The translations under genes were made by a program, and so were the position numbers. Below the pieces are notes generated by a model that had not been told where the DNA came from, made no database searches, and worked only from the letters and a program-made list of their open reading frames with translations. Positions 35,168 to 43,608 of a stretch of DNA of 64,000 bases are shown piece after piece. Source of the DNA: Pseudomonas sp. BN417 (lineage in GTDB: Bacteria > Pseudomonadota > Gammaproteobacteria > Pseudomonadales > Pseudomonadaceae); the NCBI RefSeq assembly GCF_029871205.1, contig NZ_SSOJ01000087.1, forward strand, positions 29,406 to 93,405, given 5' to 3'. Within the stretch, counting starts at the first letter, position 1, and every line of letters begins with the position of its first letter.

Positions 35168-35780
35168 GGGAACCCTGCTGCGCAGGTTCCCCGCTAACGC
35201 GGCCCCCCTCCACAACGACCAGCCGAGCTGGCTCGGCTGGCGGCGCTCTACGCGCCGCTCGTGCCTGACGGCACGCTATGTCAGGGACTCTCGCTACGCT
35301 CAGCCCCAGACATAGCGTGCCGTCCCAGCCCTCCGCGTATATTTCAGGCGCCACATTGACCGCCCCGGGCAGGACGCTAGGATGAGCTCATCCCACTGAG
35401 CGTCTCCCTACCAAGAGCGCTCACCCAATGCCCTGCTCCGCGCCATTCGCGGCAGGGCATCGGAGGGCGAGGTGCAGACGTAAATTCGCGGACTGCACCT
35501 CGTGCCCGGCTCGGTTCCCAATCTCGGAACTGAGCCGGGCGAACGCACTCCAGGAATAGCCTCCTGGAGCTGCGGTTAGCCCCGGCTCGACGTTGCTGGA
35601 TGTCGTTAAATCCCCAGTTCCTGAGGATCTGCCTGCTCAGCAATCCAATGGCGCAACACCAATGAGCAAACAGCAAAAGGTGCCTAGCACGCTGCCTCGG
35701 CAGAAAGTCTCGCTGGTCCGAAAGGACGGAGTAGGCAAGGACACGTCGTCACGTGTTCGACGGACCTGCGCTTATAGCGC
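35168..35780 (+). ncRNA. Gene-free region packed with stem-loops: candidate large structured RNA or transfer origin
   Basis: No convincing gene lies between 34971 and 35866. Within it at least ten hairpins follow one another: 35168-35191, 35219-35240, 35240-35258, a perfect 16-bp stem 35267-35282/35309-35324, 35428-35460 (8 plus 5 bp with a bulge), 35468-35502 (10 bp), 35504-35540 (15 bp with one G-U pair), 35548-35569 (8 bp), 35588-35605, 35716-35727 (GTCC-GAAA-GGAC) and 35741-35756. A 10-bp long-range stem with one mismatch joins 35711-35720 to 35761-35770. GNRA loop and wobble pairs favour an RNA read in the plus direction. Confidence 0.5.
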
Positions 35781-35866
35781 CACGCGGTTTTAGCTCCCGA
35801 ATCGGTTGAAGCTCACCGCCTGTGTCTATAGATAGATAGGTCGTGTTCCATCTTACAAAGCACAAC

Positions 35867-36250
35867 ATGGCCAACTCGATTCTCGACCCGCACGCCCCGG
35901 AAATCCTGCGACGGGTGCGGCAAGGCTACACGCAGCACATGCTGATGCTGTACCTGCAGGACCAGAAAACCCTTTCCATCAGCCAACCAAGTCTGTCCCG
36001 CTGGCTCAAAGGGCACGACACTCGGCGCCTGCTAGATGTCGAGCCAGATGCCGAATTTGACCACTATCAGGCGCTCGATCGGCTAAGAAAACCCGCTCGC
36101 GCCTACCGCAGAAAACTCGCTGAGTGGCGAGGTCTTATCCACCACCTGCGGGAGCGAAACGCCTCGCTCGGCGAAATTCTCGATGACCTGAAGCGCCGAG
36201 GTGTCCACACCTCGATTCGCACAATCCGCAGGGAGCTGGATACGCGATGA
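35867..36250 (+). CDS. Hypothetical DNA-binding-like protein coupled to a recombinase
   Basis: This 127-residue basic protein has a possible helix-turn-helix in ISQPSLSRWLKGHDTRRLLD (residues about 40-60) and a second one at the C-terminus (LGEILDDLKRRGVHTSIRTI). Its stop overlaps the recombinase start by four bases, so it probably works with that enzyme, for example as a directionality or accessory factor. The ATG at 35867 is preferred to a GTG at 35843. No strong ribosome binding site is seen. A GATAGATAGG tandem repeat lies just upstream. Confidence 0.65.
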   Translation: MANSILDPHAPEILRRVRQGYTQHMLMLYLQDQKTLSISQPSLSRWLKGHDTRRLLDVEPDAEFDHYQALDRLRKPARAYRRKLAEWRGLIHHLRERNASLGEILDDLKRRGVHTSIRTIRRELDTR

Positions 36251-37161
36251 GCAAAAGCAAACCAGGCAGTAAAGAACACACATTCGCCAAGCCCGCGACT
36301 CAGGCTAAACGCGCCTGCATCGAGATGTTCAAAGGAAGGCTGATCGATTCGATCGGTACGTCTCGAACCTATCAAGAGGGGCTAACTCGATTTGGCGAAT
36401 GGATGCGCGACAACCGATGTGGTGCGCTCCCGCAAGCATCTGTATCGCGCGCTGAGCGCTTCCTGGCAGAGCGCGCAAAACAGGTCGGACAGAAGACCCT
36501 CGACCGTGACCGGCAGGCGGTTCAGGTATTGCTGCGACACGTCGGAAAACTGGCTGCTGACCAGCGCTTGCCAGTCATTCAGGCCGAAAGGCAGCAGGTA
36601 CTGCAAGCACGGGCATATACCCCTGAACAGGTGCACCTAATTAAGGGGCGGATGGCGCCGCACAACGCCTTAGGGCTCGAAATCTCCCATGCAGCTGGCC
36701 TTCGTGCACACGAACTATTCACCTTGGCCAGACTCGATGAGGTGAGGCCTGATGCACGACCGGCCGATGCAGCAAAGTTTGCCGGCCGCGACAACGATCA
36801 CACCAAGTACGTTGTTACCGGCAAAGGCGGGCTGACGCGAGAGGTTTCCATCCCAAACCATTTGGTTACGCGCTTAGAAACGCAGCGCCTTGATGAACCA
36901 CGCACCATCCGCGACCGTGGCGTCCTCTATCAGCAACGCTACGCGATCGGTGGAGGACAGGCACTCAGCCAGGCATTCAGCGGGGCCAGCACAGCCGCCC
37001 TTGGCTACTCGACAGGTTTGCACGGCGTACGCCACAGCTATTCTCAGCAGCGACATTACGAAGTGCAGCTCCTCGTTGGTGATCCCGAACGAGCTCTACG
37101 AATCGTGTCACAGGAGCTCGGACATTTCCGCCCCGAAATCACAGAGGTGTATCTGCGATGA
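36247..37161 (+). CDS. Tyrosine recombinase (second recombinase of the island)
   Basis: This 304-residue protein has a SAM-like N-terminal domain and a catalytic domain with the arginine in AAGLRAHELFTLA, a lysine in VVTGKGGLTREV, the HxxR box in LHGVRHSYSQQR and SQELGHFRPEITEVYLR with the second histidine and nucleophile tyrosine. All catalytic positions appear intact. It differs clearly from the P4-type integrase at 27001. Its target is unknown; resolution of replicated forms or internal inversion are possibilities. Confidence 0.82.
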   Translation: MSKSKPGSKEHTFAKPATQAKRACIEMFKGRLIDSIGTSRTYQEGLTRFGEWMRDNRCGALPQASVSRAERFLAERAKQVGQKTLDRDRQAVQVLLRHVGKLAADQRLPVIQAERQQVLQARAYTPEQVHLIKGRMAPHNALGLEISHAAGLRAHELFTLARLDEVRPDARPADAAKFAGRDNDHTKYVVTGKGGLTREVSIPNHLVTRLETQRLDEPRTIRDRGVLYQQRYAIGGGQALSQAFSGASTAALGYSTGLHGVRHSYSQQRHYEVQLLVGDPERALRIVSQELGHFRPEITEVYLR

Positions 37162-37327
37162 GGGACGATTGCGGACATTTCCTCTCACACATTTGAAGCA
37201 AAAGGTATCCATACCACCGCCGAGGCGCAAAAGCGGGAAACGCTGGTATGACTGGCTATGCGCGAAGTTTTACGGCCTCGCGCAGCCCGGACGGCGGACC
37301 AGACGCCAGGACAAAAGCAAGAGCGAC

Positions 37328-37362
37328 CCCCGCCGTTACCGTCCATACCAGCAACGGCGGGG
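37328..37362. promoter_or_regulatory. GC-rich hairpin between the recombinase and the STAND gene
   Basis: CCCCGCCGTT (37328-37337) pairs with AACGGCGGGG (37353-37362). It lies in the 312-base gap between two convergent genes and marks an abrupt change from GC-rich to AT-rich sequence. I see no gene in the gap (37162-37473). Confidence 0.6.
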
Positions 37363-37473
37363 CGGGCCGACGACCTAGAAGTGGCTTTATAAAAAGGAAG
37401 ACACCTTCATTTGGCCCAAATGGTTGAGTACCCAACTTACATCTAAAGTGGCGTGCTTTGCCCATCTAAAACA

Positions 37474-40400
37474 TTAGAAAATCCCAAGATCACGCTCGGC
37501 ATCTAAACTGGACTCTCGGGCTATTTGACTGTCAATATAGTCAATATAGCCATATGCCCATCTACTAACCTTTCCGTTCTTGTGTTTCAAAAGAGGAGTC
37601 AGCGCGGCCTTATCACGCTCCAAGTAAGGAACCAGCGAGCCGGACCACCCCCTACTATTCATGTTTGCAGCCAAAGCGCTTGCTACACGCTTGTCATCGC
37701 CAAAGTTCTCAAGCAATGAAATGAACAGCCTTGACGGAAACTGAGTGTCATCCTCAACCACCATGACATTTACACAGGAAGCAACGAAGCTAGGCGCAAA
37801 GTCCGGATGTTCTTCGCACCAAGAAATAACTCCCTCAGCGGGAAATGAAGAAAAAACACTTGGCATTTGATTGGTAAAGCTATTCTCTCTGCTAAGCAAT
37901 TGCCGCAACCAGTAAACCTCCAGACCTTTGGCCTTGGAAATAGCCTCCCCAAAATGTGGCCACAATAGGTCACCATGCTCCCCTGCTATTTTTAAAAGCA
38001 AAGGCTTTATGTAATGCCACAGATCGCCATGATTAAAGCCATGCTGACAAGCAGAAATCAACTGGCGCGATATCGATATTAAGAAATCTTCATCCGGCTC
38101 ACTTAGAAGCTTTTCAATCATCGACCTCCAATGATGAAAATCTGTGGAAGATTCTTTTTGATCTTTATGCAAAGGAACTGCCAGCACCAATACCTTGACA
38201 GCGCTTCGAATATTCTCCATCCGATCAGCACTGCTAAAGCAGTACATAAACATTACATCTAAAGCAGGCCAGGCAGCATTGCTTCCCAGCGCTGATAGCT
38301 TGAGGCAGAAATCCGCGACGACTTCCGGAGCCAATCCATCCGTGACACTTCCATAACTCAGAGCAGTTGCGCTGCTAGCCGGAATAGTTCCCTCACCAAT
38401 GAGATCAAGCAGCTTATTCAGGTGCTGTACCTGAATAAGCCCAGTGCAAATAAATGAAGGATAATAGCCGATTAATTCAGGCTTACGCGAGACTCTGTCT
38501 ATGTAATCCTGCCAAATTCCCGGGGACTTCTCATATAAGCCTCGGTACAACCCAAGAACGAAGCTAATATTCGCCTGACCAATCCCAGAAAGCTCCTCTA
38601 GAACCCGATCAAGAAGAACTCCCTCGTCCGTCAACTCCAGAATGAGCTGACGCCCAAAAGAATATGACTGCCGCTGATCACCAACGAGCAGCAACTTAAT
38701 GTTCGGCAACAACAACCCAACATCTTTGGCGATTTCTAAAGCTAGACTCCTTGCATTCTCCGCAGCGCTATCAACATAGGAACCGCTCTCCATCTTGCGA
38801 TGTTCCCAAGGTGGATTAACAACTACAATCCTTAGCTTTTCAGCTAAATCCGCTCCTTCAGGACTTAGGAGCGCCAACCACGAATTGAGTGCAGAAACGG
38901 CAGTCTTTCCGAGACCTTCGCTGTCATACTCGAAAATATTCTTGATACTTTCCAGAGCAGACGGCCAATAGCGACCATTACTCTCAACGATACGTCTTAT
39001 AGCGAAATCCAACATATCAATTCGCCCTCGGCTTACAAAGCCGCGAATTGACCCACCAACATCATTAAGAACTTTTTCCTTCTGTCTTTCGCCGCGATCC
39101 AGCATAACAATGTAGAGATCTACGGCAGCTTGCCAATAATCGAAAACCTCCTGCCAGACTTCTGGCCGCCACTCTTCAAGCGGCGCTTTTGTTCCTTGAA
39201 ACTCCGCACCGACAGTTCGACTACCGCCATAAGTGTTTATAGCTTGCTCTAACGCGCTGAGCAGAACCATGTCAACTGCGGTTTGATTAATGTCCATCGC
39301 TTGCCGGAGCAAGGAAAAGCGAGCCTCTGGCTCCGCGGCAGTACCGGAAAGGTTGATCCGGAAAAGCTGGGAAAACATGCCTGTTGCGTTGTTGCTCCAT
39401 GATTCATTTTCGGCCGAAGCCAATAGCAACATGCACCAAGAAGACTCCATAAATAAATCAGCGTGAAAGCAAAGCTTCTCTAACCCCCAAACCAAATTCC
39501 GCCGAGTATCACCTTCTATAGAAAGTAACTGATCATGACTCAAGGAAGCCAAGGTTCGGAATATTGCGGCAGCAGTGGCATCGGGGTTCACATTAACGAA
39601 GGAGCGAAAGAGTCTAGAACCCCGTTCCGATAGGATCACTTCCGCTAGGCCAAAAGGGGCTTGGGGTCCGCAAAGTTTCTCGGTCAGCAGTTTTACGTCG
39701 CTATGAAAATCCATTTTTTCGACTTGACTACAAAAACCCTCAATCATCCCGCTCGGAATTGAGTCTACTAATTCCCTCTGCTTGTTTTCTCGTGTTTTTG
39801 TCCACCACTGCCCGGCCAAGCGGATAGCTAAGGGTTTAGGAACAACCTGCCCAAACCTTCCTCGCCGATCAATCAGCCCTCGACTTGAATACTCTTGGAT
39901 GCAGGAGAAGACATCATCAACATGTACTCCGGCCACTTCAGAAATATAGCTAAGCTGGCACTCTGCCTCTTTTTCAATGCCAAACACATCAAACAAGGAG
40001 CATGCTTGTAGGATTTTCAGATGCTCCGGATTCTCTACTTCGTTACGCCCCCAAAGAAGCTTTCTTGCGAGTTCATCTTCGGTAAGGAAGCCAATTCTTG
40101 GGTCTTCATTCAATCTAGCTTCCGCCAATAGAACGGCCATTTGAGGGAAGCCCTGTGCAAAACCAACTATTCTATCCAAGTCTGGCAAAGCACTACTATA
40201 AACTGGACTTAACAACTGAAGAAGCTCACCGTCGGTCATTTGTTCTAACTTAAAACAAACTGTCGGAGCCGAGATAGAATCAAAATTATAGTCAAGCGTA
40301 AGCAAACTTATTTTACTATTCTCGCGACGCACCTCTTTAATCAAGCGCTCATGCAGCCTATACTCACAATTATCAACAACAATTATTGCCTGATAGTCTA

Positions 40401-41226
40401 AAGAGACCCAGTCAGCCACAAGGGCATCTATGTTAGGTGCATGATTGGCATCAACATAAACAACTAGATTTCTAGTGACCTCATCTTCACTGAAAACCTG
40501 AAATGCTGTTCTCGTTTTCCCTAAACCCGACAGACCAACTACCCGAAAGCAAGCTTTCGGCGTAATTAGGCCTTTTTTCAGCTGTTCAACTACCCCACTG
40601 CGACTAGCCACAGCAGCGAATGGTAAACGTGAAAGGTCCTCATGCTCACTCCAAAGAGCATACGTCTTTAATCCACGTTCAACTGGTCGCCCGCCCCAAT
40701 GCTGAACGGCGACAATGGCTGAAATATACTTGTTCACCCAGCCCGCAATTTGGCTCGAATCATATATTTGCAAATCACAAGTTTCCGCATAGGACTTACC
40801 TTTTGCGGCAAGCGACTCTCGTATCTTTTTTATGCGCTCTTTCTTCTGCTTTGTATTAAGCTCTTGGGTGGTGAAAACAACATAACTCCCGCCCTCATCC
40901 AAGACCTGTTCAACTATCGGCTTGATCAAACCCTTGTCAGTTAATATTTCCTTCCCATACGCAGCCGGCCCCATATCGGTAGCTTTGTTCTGGAACAGAG
41001 TTAGCCGATTTGGAATATAGTCTGTCGACGCTGGCCCTTTCTCCCACGAAATACGACCATCCTCACCGCCATCGCCTGTAATTATATTAAGCGAAACCTC
41101 TACAGCTCTTTGGGCAATGCCAAAGTGAAAAGCTTCAGAGTGCAAAAGCTCTTTAAGCAGCTGAGTCAACTGAATATCACTCAGTTTATTTATGTCAGCT
41201 GACTCAACTTTGAAGGGTTTGGCCAT
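37474..41226 (-). CDS. Nuclease-STAND NTPase-helical repeat protein, candidate antiphage (Avs-like) effector
   Basis: This 1250-residue protein has an N-terminal PD-(D/E)XK-type nuclease domain (about 1-175): GDGGEDG at 51-57 followed by LTLFQNKA with Q79 and K81, the D...QxK pattern of Mrr/Cap4-like enzymes. A STAND NTPase follows (about 205-440) with Walker A GLSGLGKT at 231-238, Walker B IIVVD at 281-285 and the GxP motif in QGFPQMAVLL at 359-361. The remaining 800 residues are helical and repeat-like, as in target-sensing tails. This order matches antiviral STAND proteins. AAGGATAACC precedes the ATG. The gene is markedly AT-rich and stands alone. Specific family and trigger are unknown. 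Confidence 0.85.
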   Translation of the reverse strand: MAKPFKVESADINKLSDIQLTQLLKELLHSEAFHFGIAQRAVEVSLNIITGDGGEDGRISWEKGPASTDYIPNRLTLFQNKATDMGPAAYGKEILTDKGLIKPIVEQVLDEGGSYVVFTTQELNTKQKKERIKKIRESLAAKGKSYAETCDLQIYDSSQIAGWVNKYISAIVAVQHWGGRPVERGLKTYALWSEHEDLSRLPFAAVASRSGVVEQLKKGLITPKACFRVVGLSGLGKTRTAFQVFSEDEVTRNLVVYVDANHAPNIDALVADWVSLDYQAIIVVDNCEYRLHERLIKEVRRENSKISLLTLDYNFDSISAPTVCFKLEQMTDGELLQLLSPVYSSALPDLDRIVGFAQGFPQMAVLLAEARLNEDPRIGFLTEDELARKLLWGRNEVENPEHLKILQACSLFDVFGIEKEAECQLSYISEVAGVHVDDVFSCIQEYSSRGLIDRRGRFGQVVPKPLAIRLAGQWWTKTRENKQRELVDSIPSGMIEGFCSQVEKMDFHSDVKLLTEKLCGPQAPFGLAEVILSERGSRLFRSFVNVNPDATAAAIFRTLASLSHDQLLSIEGDTRRNLVWGLEKLCFHADLFMESSWCMLLLASAENESWSNNATGMFSQLFRINLSGTAAEPEARFSLLRQAMDINQTAVDMVLLSALEQAINTYGGSRTVGAEFQGTKAPLEEWRPEVWQEVFDYWQAAVDLYIVMLDRGERQKEKVLNDVGGSIRGFVSRGRIDMLDFAIRRIVESNGRYWPSALESIKNIFEYDSEGLGKTAVSALNSWLALLSPEGADLAEKLRIVVVNPPWEHRKMESGSYVDSAAENARSLALEIAKDVGLLLPNIKLLLVGDQRQSYSFGRQLILELTDEGVLLDRVLEELSGIGQANISFVLGLYRGLYEKSPGIWQDYIDRVSRKPELIGYYPSFICTGLIQVQHLNKLLDLIGEGTIPASSATALSYGSVTDGLAPEVVADFCLKLSALGSNAAWPALDVMFMYCFSSADRMENIRSAVKVLVLAVPLHKDQKESSTDFHHWRSMIEKLLSEPDEDFLISISRQLISACQHGFNHGDLWHYIKPLLLKIAGEHGDLLWPHFGEAISKAKGLEVYWLRQLLSRENSFTNQMPSVFSSFPAEGVISWCEEHPDFAPSFVASCVNVMVVEDDTQFPSRLFISLLENFGDDKRVASALAANMNSRGWSGSLVPYLERDKAALTPLLKHKNGKVSRWAYGYIDYIDSQIARESSLDAERDLGIF

Positions 41227-41288
41227 GGTTATCCTTGTTTAGGTTATGGATGGCGAAATCTTGCCGCGTTGCTAAACCACCATTGTGG

Positions 41289-41308
41289 GGCGAAATTAAA
41301 CATTCGCC
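41289..41308. promoter_or_regulatory. Inverted repeat upstream of the STAND gene
   Basis: GGCGAA-attaaaca-TTCGCC lies 63-82 bases before the STAND gene start, and a second GGCGAAAT occurs near 41248. It is a candidate operator. The rest of the gap to 41753 (527 bases in all between genes) contains no gene that I can support. Confidence 0.45.
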
Positions 41309-41753
41309 GCAACCCTGTCCACAACTGAGCGAGCGCCGGGCCCGCGTGCTTTGCGGATTTTTCGGGACAGTGAAATCGCAGCTCTCCCTCCACTTTTTCG
41401 ATCAAAAAATAGACAATACACTCCGCAGAGCCCTTGATTTAGCTTGCTGGCAGTAGGACAAAAATGGTGGCAGGGGAGACAAGGAAAGCCCTGACGCGCG
41501 AAATAGGGTCGAAGCACCGCATGGATAGCGGGGTGGGGATGGCTAACTCCTAGGGACCTCTATACCACCGCACCAACCGCCCAGCCTTTTCCACACAGCC
41601 GCGAAATATGAAATTTTTAGTCCCTATTTCGGTTCCTTGTGGCGTTAGCCACCTTGCCAGACGCAATACCGCCTTTTCCCATGCAGCAGAATGCGAAACC
41701 GCACTATGATGGCAAAGCAATAGCCATCACATCTCGTATAGGAGAATGCGGAC

Positions 41754-41981
41754 ATGGAACGTTATCGAAATCTCAGTGGGAACTCGAATGTAGTGGCCTT
41801 TGAGATAGGGGCAGGCTTCATCACGGTTCAGTTCGGTGACGGGATGAAGTACCTCTACACAGACCGAAGCACTGGAGCCGCCAGAATTGCGGAGATGCAG
41901 CGCCTTGCAAGAGCGGGACAAGGCCTGAACAGCTACATAGGACGAGCGGTTAAGAAGGCTTTCGAGCGAAAGTGGCGCTGA
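41754..41981 (+). CDS. Small KTSC-like domain protein
   Basis: This 75-residue protein (YRNLSGNSNVVAFEIGAGFI, VQFGDGMKYLYTD, GQGLNSYIGRAVKKAFERK) has the pattern of small KTSC-like proteins that are common in bacterial accessory regions and whose function is unknown. An AGGAG ribosome binding site precedes the ATG. It is divergent from the STAND gene. Confidence 0.75.
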   Translation: MERYRNLSGNSNVVAFEIGAGFITVQFGDGMKYLYTDRSTGAARIAEMQRLARAGQGLNSYIGRAVKKAFERKWR

Positions 41982-42015
41982 GTCGCCACCTGGCTAGATC
42001 AAGGGACCGATAAGA

Positions 42016-42408
42016 ATGATCTTCAACATCGTGGGCTTTACCGGCTATGACTTCGCGTTACTCGCGGCGTGTACCTTTGGTGCAGTAGTGGGGAGCTTCG
42101 CTCAGGCGATAGTCGCCACGATTCACCCGGACGGTCCTCCCAACAAGGAGGGCGTCATGCACTTTGCTTCTCCTGAACTACAGAAGGCTAGAGGCGCCTG
42201 GATAGCCATGAGGTTGGTACTGGGCGGTATTCTGGGGTTTGTGTTTGGCCTCTATTTTGTGGGGACGCTTCACGAGACTCCAGCAACCTTTGCCAAGGTT
42301 TGGGCCCTGTCCTTCATCGTTGGATACGCCGCACCGAAGATTTGGGCAGCCCAGGAGCGGTCATTGTTGCGATCAGTCGCGGGTTCCCCTCAAGCGCGCG
42401 AAACGTAG
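42016..42408 (+). CDS. Hypothetical membrane protein at the island right end
   Basis: This 130-residue protein has three or four hydrophobic segments (about 9-34, 62-87 and 93-112) separated by a polar loop with HPDGPPNKEG. No family recognised. It starts 34 bases after the KTSC-like gene and could be co-transcribed. It is the last gene before attR. Confidence 0.65.
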   Translation: MIFNIVGFTGYDFALLAACTFGAVVGSFAQAIVATIHPDGPPNKEGVMHFASPELQKARGAWIAMRLVLGGILGFVFGLYFVGTLHETPATFAKVWALSFIVGYAAPKIWAAQERSLLRSVAGSPQARET

Positions 42409-42438
42409 CAAGGACTCAGGCCTAGCAAGTGGCGGGCT

Positions 42439-42456
42439 GTATCCCTACGTGTATCC
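42439..42456. mobile_element. Candidate integrase arm-binding site, right
   Basis: GTATCCCTACGTGTATCC matches the left-end copy at 26951-26968 at 17 of 18 bases and in the same orientation. It lies 53 bases from the attR core. Confidence 0.6.
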
Positions 42457-42508
42457 CAAAAATTTCTAACAAACCAAAATCCTATATATATAAATAGCTT
42501 GGATAATT

Positions 42509-42537
42509 GGTTCAAACGACCCCGGCACCAAAACCCA
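42509..42537 (+). mobile_element. attR: degenerate copy of the ssrA 3' end
   Basis: GGTTCAAA, CCCCGGC, ACCAAA and ACCCA occur in the same order and near-equal spacing as in the ssrA end at 26800-26830. The match has three base changes and a three-base gap. Island genes end before it and a terminator and chromosomal-type genes follow it. Confidence 0.65.
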
Positions 42538-42541
42538 AAGT

Positions 42542-42573
42542 CCCTGAAGATCCTGGATCTTCAGGGGCTTTTT
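42542..42573 (+). terminator. Terminator, probably the original ssrA terminator
   Basis: CCCTGAAGATC-ctg-GATCTTCAGGG followed by GCTTTTTC is a strong intrinsic terminator four bases after the attR copy. In an island-free chromosome it would lie directly after ssrA. Confidence 0.85.
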
Positions 42574-42647
42574 CATGGGCATCGATACTGTTTCGACCTG
42601 GCCGCTCCGCGCTGTGCAGGGCAACTTCACCAGGGTGGGCAATGCAC

Positions 42648-43403
42648 CTACTCGGCGCACATCCCGCCGTCTACCGACAGGGTTGCGCCAGTCACGTATG
42701 AAGACTGTGCCGACAGCAACCACAGCACCGCTGCGCTCACTTCATGTGGCTGGCCGATGCGACGCATCGGGACACCATCGTCGTACAGATGGTCGTCACC
42801 ACCCGTCACACGGTCGAAACTCGGCGTCTTGATCGGGCCGGGGCAGATGGCATTGACCCGGATCCGGCGCTGCGCGTAGTCCAGCGCGGTGGCCCGCGTG
42901 GCGCCGACGATGCCGTGCTTGGCAGCGATGTAGCCAGCCGTCCGCGGCATTCCCTTGAGGCCGAAGATCGAGGCGTTGTTGACGATGCTGCCACCGTTGC
43001 CCAGCATCGCCGCAGCCTCGTACTTCATCATGTACAGCATGCCTTTCAGGTTGACGTCGATGACTTCGGAAAGCTCATCGGCCGGGGTCTCGTGCAGGTC
43101 ATTGAACGCATGCTGCAGGCCCGCATTGTTGAAGGCGCCGTCGAGCCGGCCGTAGCGCTCCAGAGCCAGGGAAACCAAGGCGGCGCAGTCGGAGGAGCAG
43201 GACACGTCGGTCCTCAGGAACAGCGCTTCGCCGCCCGTTGCGGTAATTTCCTCGACAACCGCCTCTCCAGCTGCGGCACTACGGTTGCCCAGCACCACCC
43301 GGCTCCCCGAGCGGGCCAGGGCCAGGCATACCTCACGACCGATGCCACTGCCGCCGCCCGTGACGAGAATCACCTTGTCGCGCAATTGAAAGTCCGTTTG
43401 CAT
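42648..43403 (-). CDS. Short-chain dehydrogenase/reductase (SDR)
   Basis: This 251-residue classical SDR has the cofactor motif VTGGGSGIGREV (about residues 14-25), NNAG, the catalytic serine in NNASIFG and the YIAAK pair of Tyr and Lys, with DGGMCAE at the C-terminus. An acidic residue after the second strand is missing (LGNRSA), so NADP(H) is possible. Substrate unknown; it is the last gene of the unit that starts with the reductase at 45970 and lies three bases after the small gene. Confidence 0.9.
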   Translation of the reverse strand: MQTDFQLRDKVILVTGGGSGIGREVCLALARSGSRVVLGNRSAAAGEAVVEEITATGGEALFLRTDVSCSSDCAALVSLALERYGRLDGAFNNAGLQHAFNDLHETPADELSEVIDVNLKGMLYMMKYEAAAMLGNGGSIVNNASIFGLKGMPRTAGYIAAKHGIVGATRATALDYAQRRIRVNAICPGPIKTPSFDRVTGGDDHLYDDGVPMRRIGQPHEVSAAVLWLLSAQSSYVTGATLSVDGGMCAE

Positions 43404-43406
43404 TCA

Positions 43407-43589
43407 TCAATCTCCATTGGGGTCGTTCGCCGTTACCGGATTCCGTGGCTGCTCGCTGCCCACGATGCGATCCAGGAACAGGTCACATAAGCACCGGGCG
43501 AAGCCTGGCACGTCATGCCAATCGGGTAGGCCGTGGCCAACGAGCAGGTCCTGCTCTTCGCGAGTCAGGAGTCGCAAGGGAGCGCGCAT
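43407..43589 (-). CDS. Small hypothetical protein in the catabolic operon
   Basis: The 60-residue product starts MRAPLRLLTREEQDLLVGHG and contains two cysteines. The ATG at 43589 has AGAGGTGG just upstream; an earlier codon at 43625 would overlap the preceding gene. No family recognised. It sits in tight series between the M20-like gene and the SDR. Confidence 0.55.
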   Translation of the reverse strand: MRAPLRLLTREEQDLLVGHGLPDWHDVPGFARCLCDLFLDRIVGSEQPRNPVTANDPNGD

Positions 43590-43608
43590 CGACCACCTCT
43601 TTTGCGTC

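Larger units (their letters stand above)
26825..42537. mobile_element. ssrA-integrated genomic island, about 15.7 kb
   Basis: The segment is bounded by the ssrA 3' end and a degenerate copy of it, carries an integrase at the left edge and a second recombinase locus inside, and holds near-identical 18-bp repeats close to both ends. It contains regulatory and replication-like genes, remnants of a membrane-bound transfer apparatus and a nuclease-STAND cargo gene. Base composition of the cargo gene is clearly more AT-rich than the flanking genes. No relaxase or type IV coupling ATPase was recognised, so it is probably mobilisable or decayed and not self-transmissible. Confidence 0.85.

Noticed and set aside
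35061..35354. Minus-strand and plus-strand frames in the stem-loop region (also 35377-35676)
   Set aside because: They have no ribosome binding sites, Arg/Pro-rich low-quality sequence, and coincide with the hairpins; the palindromes explain the open frames.
37474..41226. Plain restriction enzyme (Mrr-like) without other function
   Set aside because: The nuclease part covers only about 175 residues, and the intact STAND motifs and 800-residue tail show a larger sensing protein; no methyltransferase is nearby.
41450..41520. Sequence resembling the end of a tRNA or integrase attachment region
   Set aside because: I could not fold a cloverleaf or find a matching repeat, so a tRNA or att call is not supported.
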